A stretch of 64,000 nt of DNA from Sinorhizobium sp. BG8 (GTDB lineage Bacteria; Pseudomonadota; Alphaproteobacteria; Rhizobiales; Rhizobiaceae). Position 1 is the first letter of the stretch. Every line of letters starts with the position of its first letter. This document shows, piece after piece, positions 27,656 through 36,867 of the stretch. A model generated the notes under the pieces. That model worked only from the letters and a program-made list of their open reading frames with translations. It did no database searches and was not told where the DNA came from. The stretch spans positions 740,501-804,500 of the forward strand of contig NZ_CP044012.1 of assembly GCF_016864555.1 (NCBI RefSeq). The letters run 5' to 3'. Position numbers and translations under genes: made by a program.

Positions 27656-27684
27656 ACGCTAGTGCAGGCCTAATTTGTAGTCAA
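27656..27684 (-). promoter_or_regulatory. Candidate sigma-70 promoter upstream of the leader terminator
   Basis: On the minus strand, TTGACT (27684-27679), a 17-bp spacer and TAGCGT (27661-27656). The -10 match is poor. If used, transcription would begin some 30 bases before the terminator hairpin. Confidence 0.3.
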
Positions 27685-27804
27685 GACGAATTCCAGCCTA
27701 TTTTTCATACAAGAACACCACGCCAGACTGATCGCAGATTTTCGAGGCGGCGCCATCGAGCGGACGAACATTCGCACGGAGAACGAGACACCCTCACCTC
27801 CTCG

Positions 27805-29045
27805 TCAGGCGACCTTGCAGGGCAGTCGGTGAATGACACGCGGGCCATTTTCAAAGCTCTTGCGGCCTCGCTTCCAACCGGCGGAAACGGTCGCCGGTTC
27901 CCGTACTGCGGCGTCCGGACCGGTGCAGTCGAGCAGAACGATGTCCGCGTCCATTCCCACCTTCAGCCCGTAAGGCGCACCCAGCAAGCGCGCGGCGGCA
28001 CTGCTTACCATATCGAAGACGGCAGCGGTGTCGGCCGGCCGGGATAGCTGCGCGACGATGGCGTAAAGGTTCGCCATGCGGACAAGGGATGCGTCACCGA
28101 ACGGCGTGAACGGATTGAGGACATTGTTCGTGGCAATGGACGCGACAACCCCAGCGGCGGCAAGAAGGTGGGCGGGAGCCACGCCCCGCGGCACCAGCCG
28201 GTCGTGGTTGCGACCGTTGAGGAAGAGGTCGGTGGCCGGCAGAACGGTAAGCGCAATGCCGGCCTCGGCCAACTGGATGGATACCGTCGCAACATCTTCT
28301 GGCGCCATGGCGGAGAGGTTGGTGACGTGGCCGATCGCGACCCGCCCCTGCCAGCCTCTTTTCACGGTCTCCGCAATCACCGCCGGCAGGTTGGTGTTCG
28401 CCGGATCGAGGTCGAAGTCCAGGTGAAAATCCACGGCCACGTCATGCTTTTCAGCCAGCTCGAACACAAGCTCGACATGACGCCGGGGATCCGGATCGGT
28501 GTAAGGGCAGCCCCGAGGAGGTCGGCCCCATCGGACAGCGCCCGGTCGAGCAGGGCGAGCGTCTCGGGCTCGTTCGTCAGGCCGTCCTGCGCGAAGGCAC
28601 AGATCTCGATGTCGACAGCGAAAGCATAGTCCGCCTTGATGCGCCTGATCGCATCGAAGGACCGGAACTCCGTCCGCGGATCGATTTCGACGAAGGTTCG
28701 CATGCGCGTCGTTCCATGGCTGATCGCCCTCTCGACCACCCGGGCGGCGCGTGCATAGACGTCGCCCTCCTCGAACCCGGCCTTGGCGTTTGCCGTCTCG
28801 CGGATCGCCTCGGCAAGGGTTCCCTCGCAGACAGAACAGCGATCGAGAATGCAGGCCTTGTCCAGATGGATGTGGCTATCGACGAAGCCCGGAAAGGCGA
28901 AGCGGCCTGCCGCATCGGCCTCCTCCACCGCCTCGCAGCAGAAACCGGATCCAACAGCGGCTATCTTTCCGCCGACGACGGCTATGTCGACCAGAGGGCC
29001 TGTTTCGTCGATGCGGGCGTTGCGGATGATGAGATCGAAGGACAT
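27805..29045 (-). pseudogene. Cytosine deaminase-like amidohydrolase, split by one frameshift
   Basis: Two overlapping frames make up one amidohydrolase of about 412 aa. The N-terminal part, from ATG 29045, carries the metal motif SHIHLDKA and runs to the CCCC at 28511-28514. The C-terminal part continues in another frame (FELAEKHDVAVDFHLDFDLDP, then IGHVTNLSAMAP) to the stop at 27805. Adding one G to the gene-strand GGGG restores DLLGGCPYTDPDPRRHVELV, a stretch conserved in cytosine deaminase and isoguanine deaminase relatives. Probably a sequencing deletion. It is the last gene of the BMP-transporter operon, 10 bp after the gamma-glutamyltransferase, and a paralogue sits two genes upstream. 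Confidence 0.85.
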
Positions 29046-29054
29046 GGAAGAACT

Positions 29055-30635
29055 CTAGAGACCTATGGCGCAGCCATCACTGCGGGGATCGTGTGCACCG
29101 TCCATCCCGCCATCGTCCGCTATCCTGATGATGCCGGCCTGGCCGCCAAGTTGGCTGAAGGCATCGATCAGGGCGACCTCATGTCCCTTCTCGGACAATG
29201 CGTCGACGCAGCCGGAGCCAAGGTTCTCCTCCAGCTTCAGGGTGTCGCGACGGTCGGAAAATGTCTTTCCGAGCAGGAAGCGGGGACGGGAGAGTGCGGC
29301 TGCCGGATCGAGGCCATGGTCGATCAGGAGGCTAAGCAGCAGCGCAAGTGTCTGAGGCTGCCCATCGGCTCCTTGTGTGCCATAGACCAGATGAGGCCGG
29401 CCGTTCTTGAGCGCGATCCCCGGATTGAGCGTGTAGAACGGTCTCTTGCCCGGCTCGAGGCGATTGGGACTGTGCGGATCGAGACTGAAGGCTGAGCCCC
29501 GGTTCTGCCAGAGAACCCCGGTGTCGCCTACCACAACGCCGCTGCCCCAGTCGTAGTAGATGCTCTGGAGCACACAGGCCGACCTGCCTTGTGCATCGAC
29601 CGCCGCGAGAAAGGCCGTGTCCCCTTGGCGGTAGGCGTGCGGCCACGACATCGCCCTTGCCGGGTCGACCGACTTCGCCTTGGCGACCAACCGGTCGCAA
29701 TCAAGAAGCCCGGCAGTATCCACTTCGGCAAAGTCGGGATCGGCTATGCGCTGCCGATCGAGAAAGGCCTGCTTCACCGCCTCGATGAGGCAGTGGTAGA
29801 ATTGAGCGCTGTCCGGCGCCTCGTTCGAAACGGACAGGTGCTGCAGTACGCCCATGATCGCAAGCGTCGTGGCACCCTGGGTCGGCGGCGGTGGCGCGAA
29901 CAGTGTGTGATCGCGATAGGTGAGAGAAAGCGGCTTTTCCACCTTTGTCCGGGTCTTCGCCAGATCGGCGGCGGTCAGCGGCGAGCCGGCTGCTGCAAGG
30001 CCCTGTGCCAGCCGCACCGCCAGTTCACCCTCGTAGAACTCGCGCGGGCCCTGCCGGCCGATGGCCTCAAGGGTTTGCGCAAGCTGCGGCTGCCGCTGAA
30101 TGCCGTCAGCTACAAAGAGTTCGTCGAAACCGGGCCATTTCGAACTCTCACCACGGCGGAAAGCATGCCAGAAGCGCTGTGAGGGGCTCACCTCGAAGCC
30201 CTCCTCCGCCAATCCGATTGCATCTTCGAGCAGGGTCGCGAGCGTCAGATTTCCGTTCCACCGCGCGGCAGAATGCGAAAGCAGAGCGTCCCAGCTATCC
30301 ACGAGGCAGGCGGTGGTGAGAGCCGAGCCGGGTCCTCGGGCTGCGATCTCGCTGATCCCTTCGACCCGCTCCCCTGCCTGCCCGATGCCGAGATATGCGC
30401 TTACGTCGCCGCCGCGATCGGCCACCATCCAGACTGCGTCCCCGCCGAGGCCGCAGAAATGGGGATAGAGCACCGAGAGCGACGCGCCTGCGGCGACGAG
30501 CGCCTCGATGGCATTGCCGCCGCGGCGGAGCACGGCGGCACCCGCCTCGCTTGCGCGGGCATGCGGGCTTGTTACCATCCCCTTCCGCGAGACGGCGCTC
30601 TCTGTTCGGCCGAGCGGCGGCAGCGCCGTGTTCAC
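29055..30635 (-). CDS. Gamma-glutamyltransferase family protein
   Basis: A 526-aa Ntn-hydrolase of the gamma-glutamyltranspeptidase family (MVTSPHARASEAGAAVLRRGGNAIEA at the start; the expected cleavage region near QGDTAFLAAVDAQGRSACVLQS, with a Thr at GDTAF). GTG 30635 overlaps the upstream stop by 4 bp (GTGA). No signal peptide is seen, so it is probably a cytoplasmic member that may cleave a gamma-glutamyl conjugate or act as an acylase. An in-frame extension to 30917 overlaps the upstream gene and is rejected. Confidence 0.87.
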   Translation of the reverse strand: MNTALPPLGRTESAVSRKGMVTSPHARASEAGAAVLRRGGNAIEALVAAGASLSVLYPHFCGLGGDAVWMVADRGGDVSAYLGIGQAGERVEGISEIAARGPGSALTTACLVDSWDALLSHSAARWNGNLTLATLLEDAIGLAEEGFEVSPSQRFWHAFRRGESSKWPGFDELFVADGIQRQPQLAQTLEAIGRQGPREFYEGELAVRLAQGLAAAGSPLTAADLAKTRTKVEKPLSLTYRDHTLFAPPPPTQGATTLAIMGVLQHLSVSNEAPDSAQFYHCLIEAVKQAFLDRQRIADPDFAEVDTAGLLDCDRLVAKAKSVDPARAMSWPHAYRQGDTAFLAAVDAQGRSACVLQSIYYDWGSGVVVGDTGVLWQNRGSAFSLDPHSPNRLEPGKRPFYTLNPGIALKNGRPHLVYGTQGADGQPQTLALLLSLLIDHGLDPAAALSRPRFLLGKTFSDRRDTLKLEENLGSGCVDALSEKGHEVALIDAFSQLGGQAGIIRIADDGGMDGAHDPRSDGCAIGL

Positions 30636-31831
30636 CGGATCACCGCACCGTTTTCGGCGACGAGGCGCCCTTCCTTGAAGACCTTGCGGCCCTTCGGAAC
30701 GGCGACCACCGCTTCCGGAACATGCGTGGCGGCGAGCGTGACGAAGTCCGCCTTGGCGCCGACCGCGATACCGTAGCCTTCCAGCCGCAGCGCCTTTGCG
30801 CCCGACGCCGTCACCACGTCGAAGGCCGAAGCGAGTTCCGGGTCGGTGTAGAAGCCGGAGCGGTAGCCGATGATCTCGGCGCGGCGCAGCATGTCGCCGT
30901 CGCCATAGGGCCACCATGAGTCACGGATGTTGTCGCTGCCGCTGAAGACCGTCACCCCTTCGGAGCGCAAAATTGCCACCGGAGGGAAATTGTGGTTGCC
31001 GGGCGCGTTGGTCATGATCGACACACCGCTCTTGGCGATACGCGCCGCAATCCGCCGCTGTGCGTCCGGTGCGAGATCGCCCAGTCCATAGGCATGGCTG
31101 ACGGCGACATGGCCCTGCATACCGAGCGCCACGGTCCGCGTGCAGATTTCCTCGATCGTGAAGGCGCCGAGCGTACCTGCGTCATGGAGGTGGATGTCGA
31201 CGTCTACGCCGCGTTTCTCGGCGACCCCGAAGACCACGTCGAGGTGCCCCTTCGGATCACGGTCGAAGCTTGCCGGATCGAGGCCGCCGACGAGATCCGC
31301 GCCGAGCCCGATCGCTTCGTCGAGAAGCTCTGGCGTTCCGGGGCTCTTGAGAATGCCGCTTTGGGGAAAGGCGACGAGTTGGATATCGATGATGCCCTTG
31401 TATTCGTCCCGGACATTCAGGATCGCTTCGAGCGACTTCAGTCCGACAGTACCGTCGACCATGACATGGCTGCGCATCTGCAGCGTGCCGTTCGACACGC
31501 ACAGATCGAGCTGATTGCGCGCCCGCTCGTCCATCGGAGCCGCCTGCGCCATGTTCTCTGCCTGGAAGGCGACGCGTTCATGGACGTCGAAACCGTCCGT
31601 GCAGGGCTTGTGCGGTATCCACGCATCTCCATAGAAACTCGTGTCGAGATGGATATGCCCCTCAACGAAGCTCGGTACGAGCAATTGGCCGGCGATGTCG
31701 TGAACGGCCGATGCCGGGACTGCGGAACCCGCCGGCGCAATCGACACGATGCGGCCGCCGGCGACGCCGATGTTGGTGAGCGAACCGTCTGCGAGCTTCG
31801 CATTCGTGAAAAGCGTTTCAATCGTGCCCAT
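30632..31831 (-). CDS. Cytosine deaminase-like amidohydrolase
   Basis: A 399-aa amidohydrolase with the metal-binding HIHLDTS motif (residues ~60-66), HLHDAGTLGAFTIEEI, SHAYGLGDL and the FSGSDNIRDSWWPYGDGDM segment diagnostic of the cytosine deaminase (CodA/AtzC) branch. ATG 31831 has a strong GGGAGGTG upstream. A paralogue lies two genes downstream. With a nucleoside-type BMP importer in the same operon, it probably deaminates or hydrolyses an imported nucleobase or related N-heterocycle. Confidence 0.88.
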   Translation of the reverse strand: MGTIETLFTNAKLADGSLTNIGVAGGRIVSIAPAGSAVPASAVHDIAGQLLVPSFVEGHIHLDTSFYGDAWIPHKPCTDGFDVHERVAFQAENMAQAAPMDERARNQLDLCVSNGTLQMRSHVMVDGTVGLKSLEAILNVRDEYKGIIDIQLVAFPQSGILKSPGTPELLDEAIGLGADLVGGLDPASFDRDPKGHLDVVFGVAEKRGVDVDIHLHDAGTLGAFTIEEICTRTVALGMQGHVAVSHAYGLGDLAPDAQRRIAARIAKSGVSIMTNAPGNHNFPPVAILRSEGVTVFSGSDNIRDSWWPYGDGDMLRRAEIIGYRSGFYTDPELASAFDVVTASGAKALRLEGYGIAVGAKADFVTLAATHVPEAVVAVPKGRKVFKEGRLVAENGAVIR

Positions 31832-31898
31832 GGGCACCTCCCTTGCAATTTGTATAGTGTTGGCCGGGCCCCGCGAACCGCGGGACCCGGCGGAGTGA

Positions 31899-32999
31899 CT
31901 AGTTCTGCGGCAGCGTGCCCTGGACGCCTTCGACAAGCCAGGTCATGCCCTTGATTTCCGCGTCTGGCAGGGACTGCCCGGACGCCACGCGGACCGTGCC
32001 CGACTGATCCTTGATTTCGCCCGAGAAGGGCTTGCGTTTGCCGCTGATGATTTCGGCTTCCGCAGCCTTCATCTCTGCCGCAACGGTTTCCGGGAGATCC
32101 GGGCTGCTCGTCGTCATCTTGACGAAACCGCCCTCGCCCAGGCCCAGCCAACGGCTGGACGGCTCCCAGTTGCCGGCCATGACGGCCTTGGCCGCATTGA
32201 TGTGCGCGTAGCTCCAGTCGAGCTCGAACGAAACCAGCTGCTTCTTCTTCACATATGCCGAAAAATCGCCAGTGCTGCCGATCGACCATACGCCCTTCTC
32301 TTCGGCCGCCAACCCCTGGACCGGCGTGTTCGGGCTGCCGGACAACACGTCGGCGCCCTGCGCGATGAGAGCCGCGACGGCATCCTTTTCCTTCGCCGGA
32401 TCAACCCAGGCATTCGCCCAGACAACCTTGAGCACAACATCGGGATTGACGCTGCGGGCGCCGAGAAGAAATGCGTTGAGGCTGTAGATGACCTGCGGCA
32501 CCGGGAACGCCCCGACCCAGCCGAGCACATTCGTCTTCGTCATGCGGCCGGCGGCGATACCGGTGAGGTAGGTGCCTTCATAGTGACGCGCTTCGAAGAC
32601 GCCGAGGTTGTCGCCTGCGTCAATCCCGGCGCAGCACTCGAAATGCGAATTCGTCAGCGCGGGCGCGAGCTTCTTGAGCGATGCGTACTGAGAGAAAGTC
32701 GTGCCGAAGATCAGCTTGTGACCCTGCGAGGAGAGCTGGCGGAAGAGCCGCTCGCAATCCTGGACCTGTGCAATGTTCTCGAGCACTGTGACCTTGACCT
32801 TCTCCGGGAACTCCTTTTCGAGCGCACGCCAGGCGTTGGCCTGAAAGTACTCCCAACCGGTATCGGAAATCGCACCCATATGGATCACCCCTACTTTGAG
32901 GACCTCGTCGGCGGCGATGAGCGGCTTGATCCCGGCACCGAGGGCGAGCGACGCCGCGGCACTGGTCTTCAGGAAATCACGTCTGGAAAATGTCGTCAT
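31899..32999 (-). CDS. BMP-family ABC transporter substrate-binding protein
   Basis: A 366-aa basic-membrane-protein (PnrA/Med) family lipoprotein-like receptor with a twin-arginine signal (MTTFSRRDFLKTSAAASLALGAG). The mature part begins around KVGVIHMGAISDTGWEYFQANAWRALEKEF. ATG 32999 follows AGAGGA. BMP receptors bind purine nucleosides or related molecules; the operon's deaminase-like enzymes fit that. Confidence 0.9.
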   Translation of the reverse strand: MTTFSRRDFLKTSAAASLALGAGIKPLIAADEVLKVGVIHMGAISDTGWEYFQANAWRALEKEFPEKVKVTVLENIAQVQDCERLFRQLSSQGHKLIFGTTFSQYASLKKLAPALTNSHFECCAGIDAGDNLGVFEARHYEGTYLTGIAAGRMTKTNVLGWVGAFPVPQVIYSLNAFLLGARSVNPDVVLKVVWANAWVDPAKEKDAVAALIAQGADVLSGSPNTPVQGLAAEEKGVWSIGSTGDFSAYVKKKQLVSFELDWSYAHINAAKAVMAGNWEPSSRWLGLGEGGFVKMTTSSPDLPETVAAEMKAAEAEIISGKRKPFSGEIKDQSGTVRVASGQSLPDAEIKGMTWLVEGVQGTLPQN

Positions 33000-33058
33000 G
33001 TTGGTTCCTCTCATATGGTTCGTCATTGTGTTGGTCGTCGGGCATGCGGCAGTGGTGG

Positions 33059-33982
33059 TCAGCCTTCGGATGCGAAGGGCTTACCGAGGGAGGCGGGGAT
33101 GCTGAGGCGCATCAGCGCGGCGTTGCGGGAGATCAGCACCAGCACGAGGATGGTGACGAGATAGGGGAGCGCCGACATCAGCTCGGAGGGCAGGCCGATA
33201 CCCGCGCTCTGTGCAAAGAGCTGCGCAATGGTTGCGCCCCCGAAAAGGTAGGCGCCGAGAAAGCAGCGCCCGGGCCGCCATGTCGCGAAGACTACGAGGG
33301 CGACGGCGATCCAGCCGCGGCCGGCAATCAGCCCCTCGGTCCAGAGCGAGGTATAGACGATAGAAACATAGGCACCGGCGACACCGGCCATTGCTCCGCC
33401 GAAAAGACCAGCGAGGTATCGGATCACAACGACCGGATAGCCGAGCGCCCGGGCAGCGGTTGGAGATTCGCCGATCGCGCGAAGGATCAGCCCGGTCCGG
33501 CTGCGATAGAGGAAGAACCACACCGCTGCGAAAAGGAGCCAGGACAGCCAGACGAGCGGATGCAGTTCTCCCAGCACGGCGCCGAGTAGAGGAATACCCG
33601 CGGCCATCGCGCTCAGGGACGAGGGCTCCACGACGATCGCCATGCCGACATAGGACTTGCCGAGGTAGGAGCCGAGGCTGATGCCGAAGATCGTCAGCGC
33701 AAGGCCCACCGCCACCTGATTGGCGCGGAAGCTGACGGCAAGCACGGAGAACATGAGCGACAGCAGCATCGCGGCGAGCATGGCGGCAAGAATCGCGATC
33801 CAGAGGCTCCCGGTCGCCGACATCACGATGAACGCGACCACGGCACCGATGACCATCATGCCCTCGACGCCCATGTTGAGCACGCCGGACCGCTCGACGA
33901 CGAGTTCGCCGAGAGCGGCGTAGACAAGCGGCGTGCCAGCCACCAGCGTGGCGACAAGGATCGGAACAAACTGGTCCATCAT
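33059..33982 (-). CDS. BMP-type ABC transporter permease (second permease)
   Basis: A 307-aa permease of the RbsC/BMP class with about eight hydrophobic helices (ELVVERSGVLNMGVEGMMVIGA near the start, AIGESPTAARALGYPVVVIRYLAGLFGGAM in the conserved loop). Its start overlaps the first permease by 4 bp (ATGA). Confidence 0.9.
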   Translation of the reverse strand: MMDQFVPILVATLVAGTPLVYAALGELVVERSGVLNMGVEGMMVIGAVVAFIVMSATGSLWIAILAAMLAAMLLSLMFSVLAVSFRANQVAVGLALTIFGISLGSYLGKSYVGMAIVVEPSSLSAMAAGIPLLGAVLGELHPLVWLSWLLFAAVWFFLYRSRTGLILRAIGESPTAARALGYPVVVIRYLAGLFGGAMAGVAGAYVSIVYTSLWTEGLIAGRGWIAVALVVFATWRPGRCFLGAYLFGGATIAQLFAQSAGIGLPSELMSALPYLVTILVLVLISRNAALMRLSIPASLGKPFASEG

Positions 33983-35055
33983 GCGGAAGCACTCTCGCTG
34001 GCGGATTGGCGGAAACGGATGCGGAACTGAACGAGCACGTCGCTTGCGAGCAGGAAGAAGAGCAGCGTGCTCTGCAGCAAACCGGTGATCGAGGACGGCA
34101 TTCCGAGCGACATCTGGGCAAGGTCGCCGGCGAGGTAGAGGAGCGCCATCAGGAGGCCGGAGAGAAGGATGCCGATCGGATTCAACCGGCCGAGAAACGC
34201 GACGATGATTGCGGCGTAGCCATAGCCCGGGGAAGCCGTCGGAAAGATCTGGCCGAGCGGGCCGGCGATCTCGCCGACGCCGGCGATACCTGCCACCGCG
34301 CCGCTGACCAGCAAGCCGGTCCAGACCGCATGCTTCACGCCGAAGCCGGCATAGCGGGCAGCACCTTCGGAAAGTCCCGTCACCTTGAGGCGAAAACCGG
34401 CAAACGTGCGCTCCATGAAAACCCAGCCGGCAACGACGGCGACGATTGCAAAGAGGATGCTTACATTGGCGCGCGTTCCCTCGAGCAGGATCGGGAAGAG
34501 TGCTGCCGGCGCGAGTGGCTCCGACTGGGGGAAGTTGAAACCCGCCGGATCACGCCAGGACCCGAAGATCAGCCATGAGAGCCACAACGCAGCCACATAG
34601 TTCAGCATGAGGCTCACAAGGATCTCGCTTGCGTTGAACCGTGTGCGGAGGACCGCCGGGATTGCGGCCCAGGCAATCCCGCCAATCGCACCCGCGACCA
34701 CCATCGCCGGCAACACCCAGGCTGCTCCGGTGGGTCCGTAGTGGAGCGCGACGTAGCCGGCGAAGATGGCGCCGACGGTGAGCTGGCCTTCTGCCCCAAC
34801 GTTCCAGATGCCGGCGCGGAAGCCGATCGAAAGGCCGACCGCGATCAGCACCAGCGGTGCGGCCTTGATCAGGAGTTCGCCGACGCCATACATGTCCGCG
34901 AGAGGTGCTGAAAGGAATGTGGCCAAGGCCTCAAGGGGCGGATGTCCGGCCGCCGCAAAGAGCGCCATGGCAACGATCGCGGTCATCGCGAGCGCAACGA
35001 GCGGCGACAGCCATACCATCAGCCGCGAGGGATTGGGGCGGGCTTCAAATCGCAT
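33979..35055 (-). CDS. BMP-type ABC transporter permease (first permease)
   Basis: A 358-aa permease (IGFRAGIWNVGAEGQLTVGAIFAG and FNASEILVSLMLNYVAALWLSW are typical of the YufP/NupP type). It overlaps the ATPase gene by 11 bp. Together with the 33059-33982 permease it forms the heterodimeric membrane core. Confidence 0.9.
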   Translation of the reverse strand: MRFEARPNPSRLMVWLSPLVALAMTAIVAMALFAAAGHPPLEALATFLSAPLADMYGVGELLIKAAPLVLIAVGLSIGFRAGIWNVGAEGQLTVGAIFAGYVALHYGPTGAAWVLPAMVVAGAIGGIAWAAIPAVLRTRFNASEILVSLMLNYVAALWLSWLIFGSWRDPAGFNFPQSEPLAPAALFPILLEGTRANVSILFAIVAVVAGWVFMERTFAGFRLKVTGLSEGAARYAGFGVKHAVWTGLLVSGAVAGIAGVGEIAGPLGQIFPTASPGYGYAAIIVAFLGRLNPIGILLSGLLMALLYLAGDLAQMSLGMPSSITGLLQSTLLFFLLASDVLVQFRIRFRQSASESASA

Positions 35056-36586
35056 CGGCGAGCTCCTTCGTGCGGGCGTTGCCGGCCATCGCGATGCCGA
35101 TCTCGTCGCGGGTCACGACCTGCCTCGGGCGCGCTTCGGTCAGGCGGCCGCTGGCGATAACGGCAATGCGATCGGCGATTTCGAAGAGTTCATCGAGCTC
35201 TTCCGAAATGACGAGGATCGCCGCGCCCCGGTCCCTCAGGTCCAGCAGAGCCTGGCGGATTATCAGCGCCGCGCCGACGTCCACGCCCCAGGTGGGCTGA
35301 GAGACGACGAGCACGCGCGGCTCCTGCAGGATCTCCCGGCCGATGATGAATTTCTGTAGGTTGCCGCCGGAGAGACTTCCGGCCGCCGCCGCGGGGCCGC
35401 CACAGCGCACATCAAAACTGCGGATGCAGCGTTCGGCAAAGGCTGCAATCCGGTCGAAACGGATGAAGCCGCCCCGAATCGTGCCGTCGCGGTTCGCCGT
35501 CAGGAGTACGTTCTCCGACAGCGGCAAGGAGGGAACGGAGCCCTGGCCGAGACGGTCCTCGGGAACGGAACACAGGCCAAGCGCCCTGCGCTGGTAGGGA
35601 TCGAGGTGCGCTGCGGGTTGCCCATCGATCCGGATCGCGTCGTAATCGGAGAGAACAGATTCCCCCGATAGCGCCGCCAGTAGTTCGCGCTGGCCGTTGC
35701 CGGAAACACCCGCAATTCCCAGGATCTCGCCGCCGCGCACCGACAGGTCTATCCCGCTCAACGCGGTACCGAATGGATCGTTCGTTGGAAGCGAAAGGTT
35801 CCGGACCTCCAGGCGCGCGATCCCGCCTGAAACCGCAGCGCGGTCGGAAAGCCCTTGCAGATCGGCACCCGTCATCATCCGGGCAAGTGAGGCGGCGCTC
35901 TCGCCGCTCGGATCGCACAGGCCGGTGACACGGCCGGCGCGCAGGATCGTCGCCCGGTGGCAGAGCGACTGGATCTCGTTCAGCTTGTGGCTGATATAGA
36001 GAATACTGCAGCCGGCGGCTGCGATCTGTCTAAGCGTGACGAAGAGCGTTTCCACTGCCTGCGGCGTGAGCACCGAGGTCGGTTCGTCAAGGATCAGGAG
36101 CTGCGGATCCTGGAGGAGCGCGCGGATGATCTCGACGCGTTGACGCTCCCCCACCGACATCGTGTAAATGTGGCGATCGGGATCAACGGGCAGACCGTAG
36201 CGCGTTGCGACGTCGCGGATGCGTCTGGAAAGCAAGTCAATCTGCGGGCGATCAGACATTGCGAGCGCGATGTTCTCGGCAACCGTCAGCGTGTCGAAAA
36301 GTGCGAAATGCTGGAAGACCATGCCGATCCCGAGACGCTGGGCATCGGCGGGCGAACCGATCTTCACCTCCTTGCCGTTCCACAACATGTCGCCGGAGTC
36401 CGGCCGCACCATGCCGTAGATGATCTTCATCAGCGTTGACTTGCCGGCGCCGTTCTCTCCAACGACGGCATGGATCTCACCAGCGGCGACCCTTAGGTCG
36501 ATTCCATCGTTCGCAACCACCGCAGGATAGACCTTGCGTATGGAGCGCAGTTCGAGACGATTTTCGGCAGGCATTGTTGGCGACAT
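35045..36586 (-). CDS. BMP-type ABC transporter ATP-binding protein, two cassettes
   Basis: A ~513-aa double ABC ATPase. The first cassette has Walker A GENGAGKS and Walker B LLILDEPTSVL with signature SVGERQR. The second has SLSGGNLQK and a variant Walker B (VVSQPTWGVDVGA), and its P-loop position reads GVSGNGQRE, as usual for the degenerate second half in this family. ATG 36586 is one of several close starts (36595, 36574). It is the first gene of the operon downstream of the gntR regulator. Confidence 0.88.
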   Translation of the reverse strand: MSPTMPAENRLELRSIRKVYPAVVANDGIDLRVAAGEIHAVVGENGAGKSTLMKIIYGMVRPDSGDMLWNGKEVKIGSPADAQRLGIGMVFQHFALFDTLTVAENIALAMSDRPQIDLLSRRIRDVATRYGLPVDPDRHIYTMSVGERQRVEIIRALLQDPQLLILDEPTSVLTPQAVETLFVTLRQIAAAGCSILYISHKLNEIQSLCHRATILRAGRVTGLCDPSGESAASLARMMTGADLQGLSDRAAVSGGIARLEVRNLSLPTNDPFGTALSGIDLSVRGGEILGIAGVSGNGQRELLAALSGESVLSDYDAIRIDGQPAAHLDPYQRRALGLCSVPEDRLGQGSVPSLPLSENVLLTANRDGTIRGGFIRFDRIAAFAERCIRSFDVRCGGPAAAAGSLSGGNLQKFIIGREILQEPRVLVVSQPTWGVDVGAALIIRQALLDLRDRGAAILVISEELDELFEIADRIAVIASGRLTEARPRQVVTRDEIGIAMAGNARTKELADAI

Positions 36587-36605
36587 GATAAGCAATCTTA
36601 TGTCT

Positions 36606-36626
36606 ACATGATTATCATCATCATGT
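36606..36626. promoter_or_regulatory. Inverted repeat, candidate GntR operator
   Basis: ACATGAT (36606-36612) and ATCATGT (36620-36626) are perfect 7-bp arms around 7 bp, 20 bp upstream of the ATPase gene. GTATAC motifs also occur at 36798-36803 and, upstream of gntR, at 37593-37598. Confidence 0.4.
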
Positions 36627-36817
36627 ATGCAATACCAATGCCAATTCGTATCGACGCATCCAGATGGTTTACATCAATGGATACAGTCCGCTGAAAACAC
36701 GTGGAAAAATAACAATTCTCGGCTCACGCGACGACCGCAGGCCGCTTCGGGTGACAACCGGAAACGTCAGCCAAGTCTACTTATTAGGCAGATTCTTGTA
36801 TACTTGATTGAAAATGC

Positions 36818-36836
36818 GCCGTCATGTGATGGCGGT
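36818..36836 (-). terminator. Hairpin after the gntR gene
   Basis: A short stem (CGCC.TCA / TGA.GGCG) lies 30-50 bp past the gntR stop, followed on the minus strand by CATTTTC. Weak candidate terminator separating gntR from the transporter operon. The rest of 36587-36867 is AT-rich, non-coding regulatory DNA. Confidence 0.3.
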
Positions 36837-36867
36837 CAGTCGCCACCCTCGGCAAGTTACGGCTGCG

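Noticed and set aside
27301-27662. Small plus-strand ORFs across the amiC leader
   Set aside because: They cross the terminator hairpin and lie antisense to amiC; no RBS.
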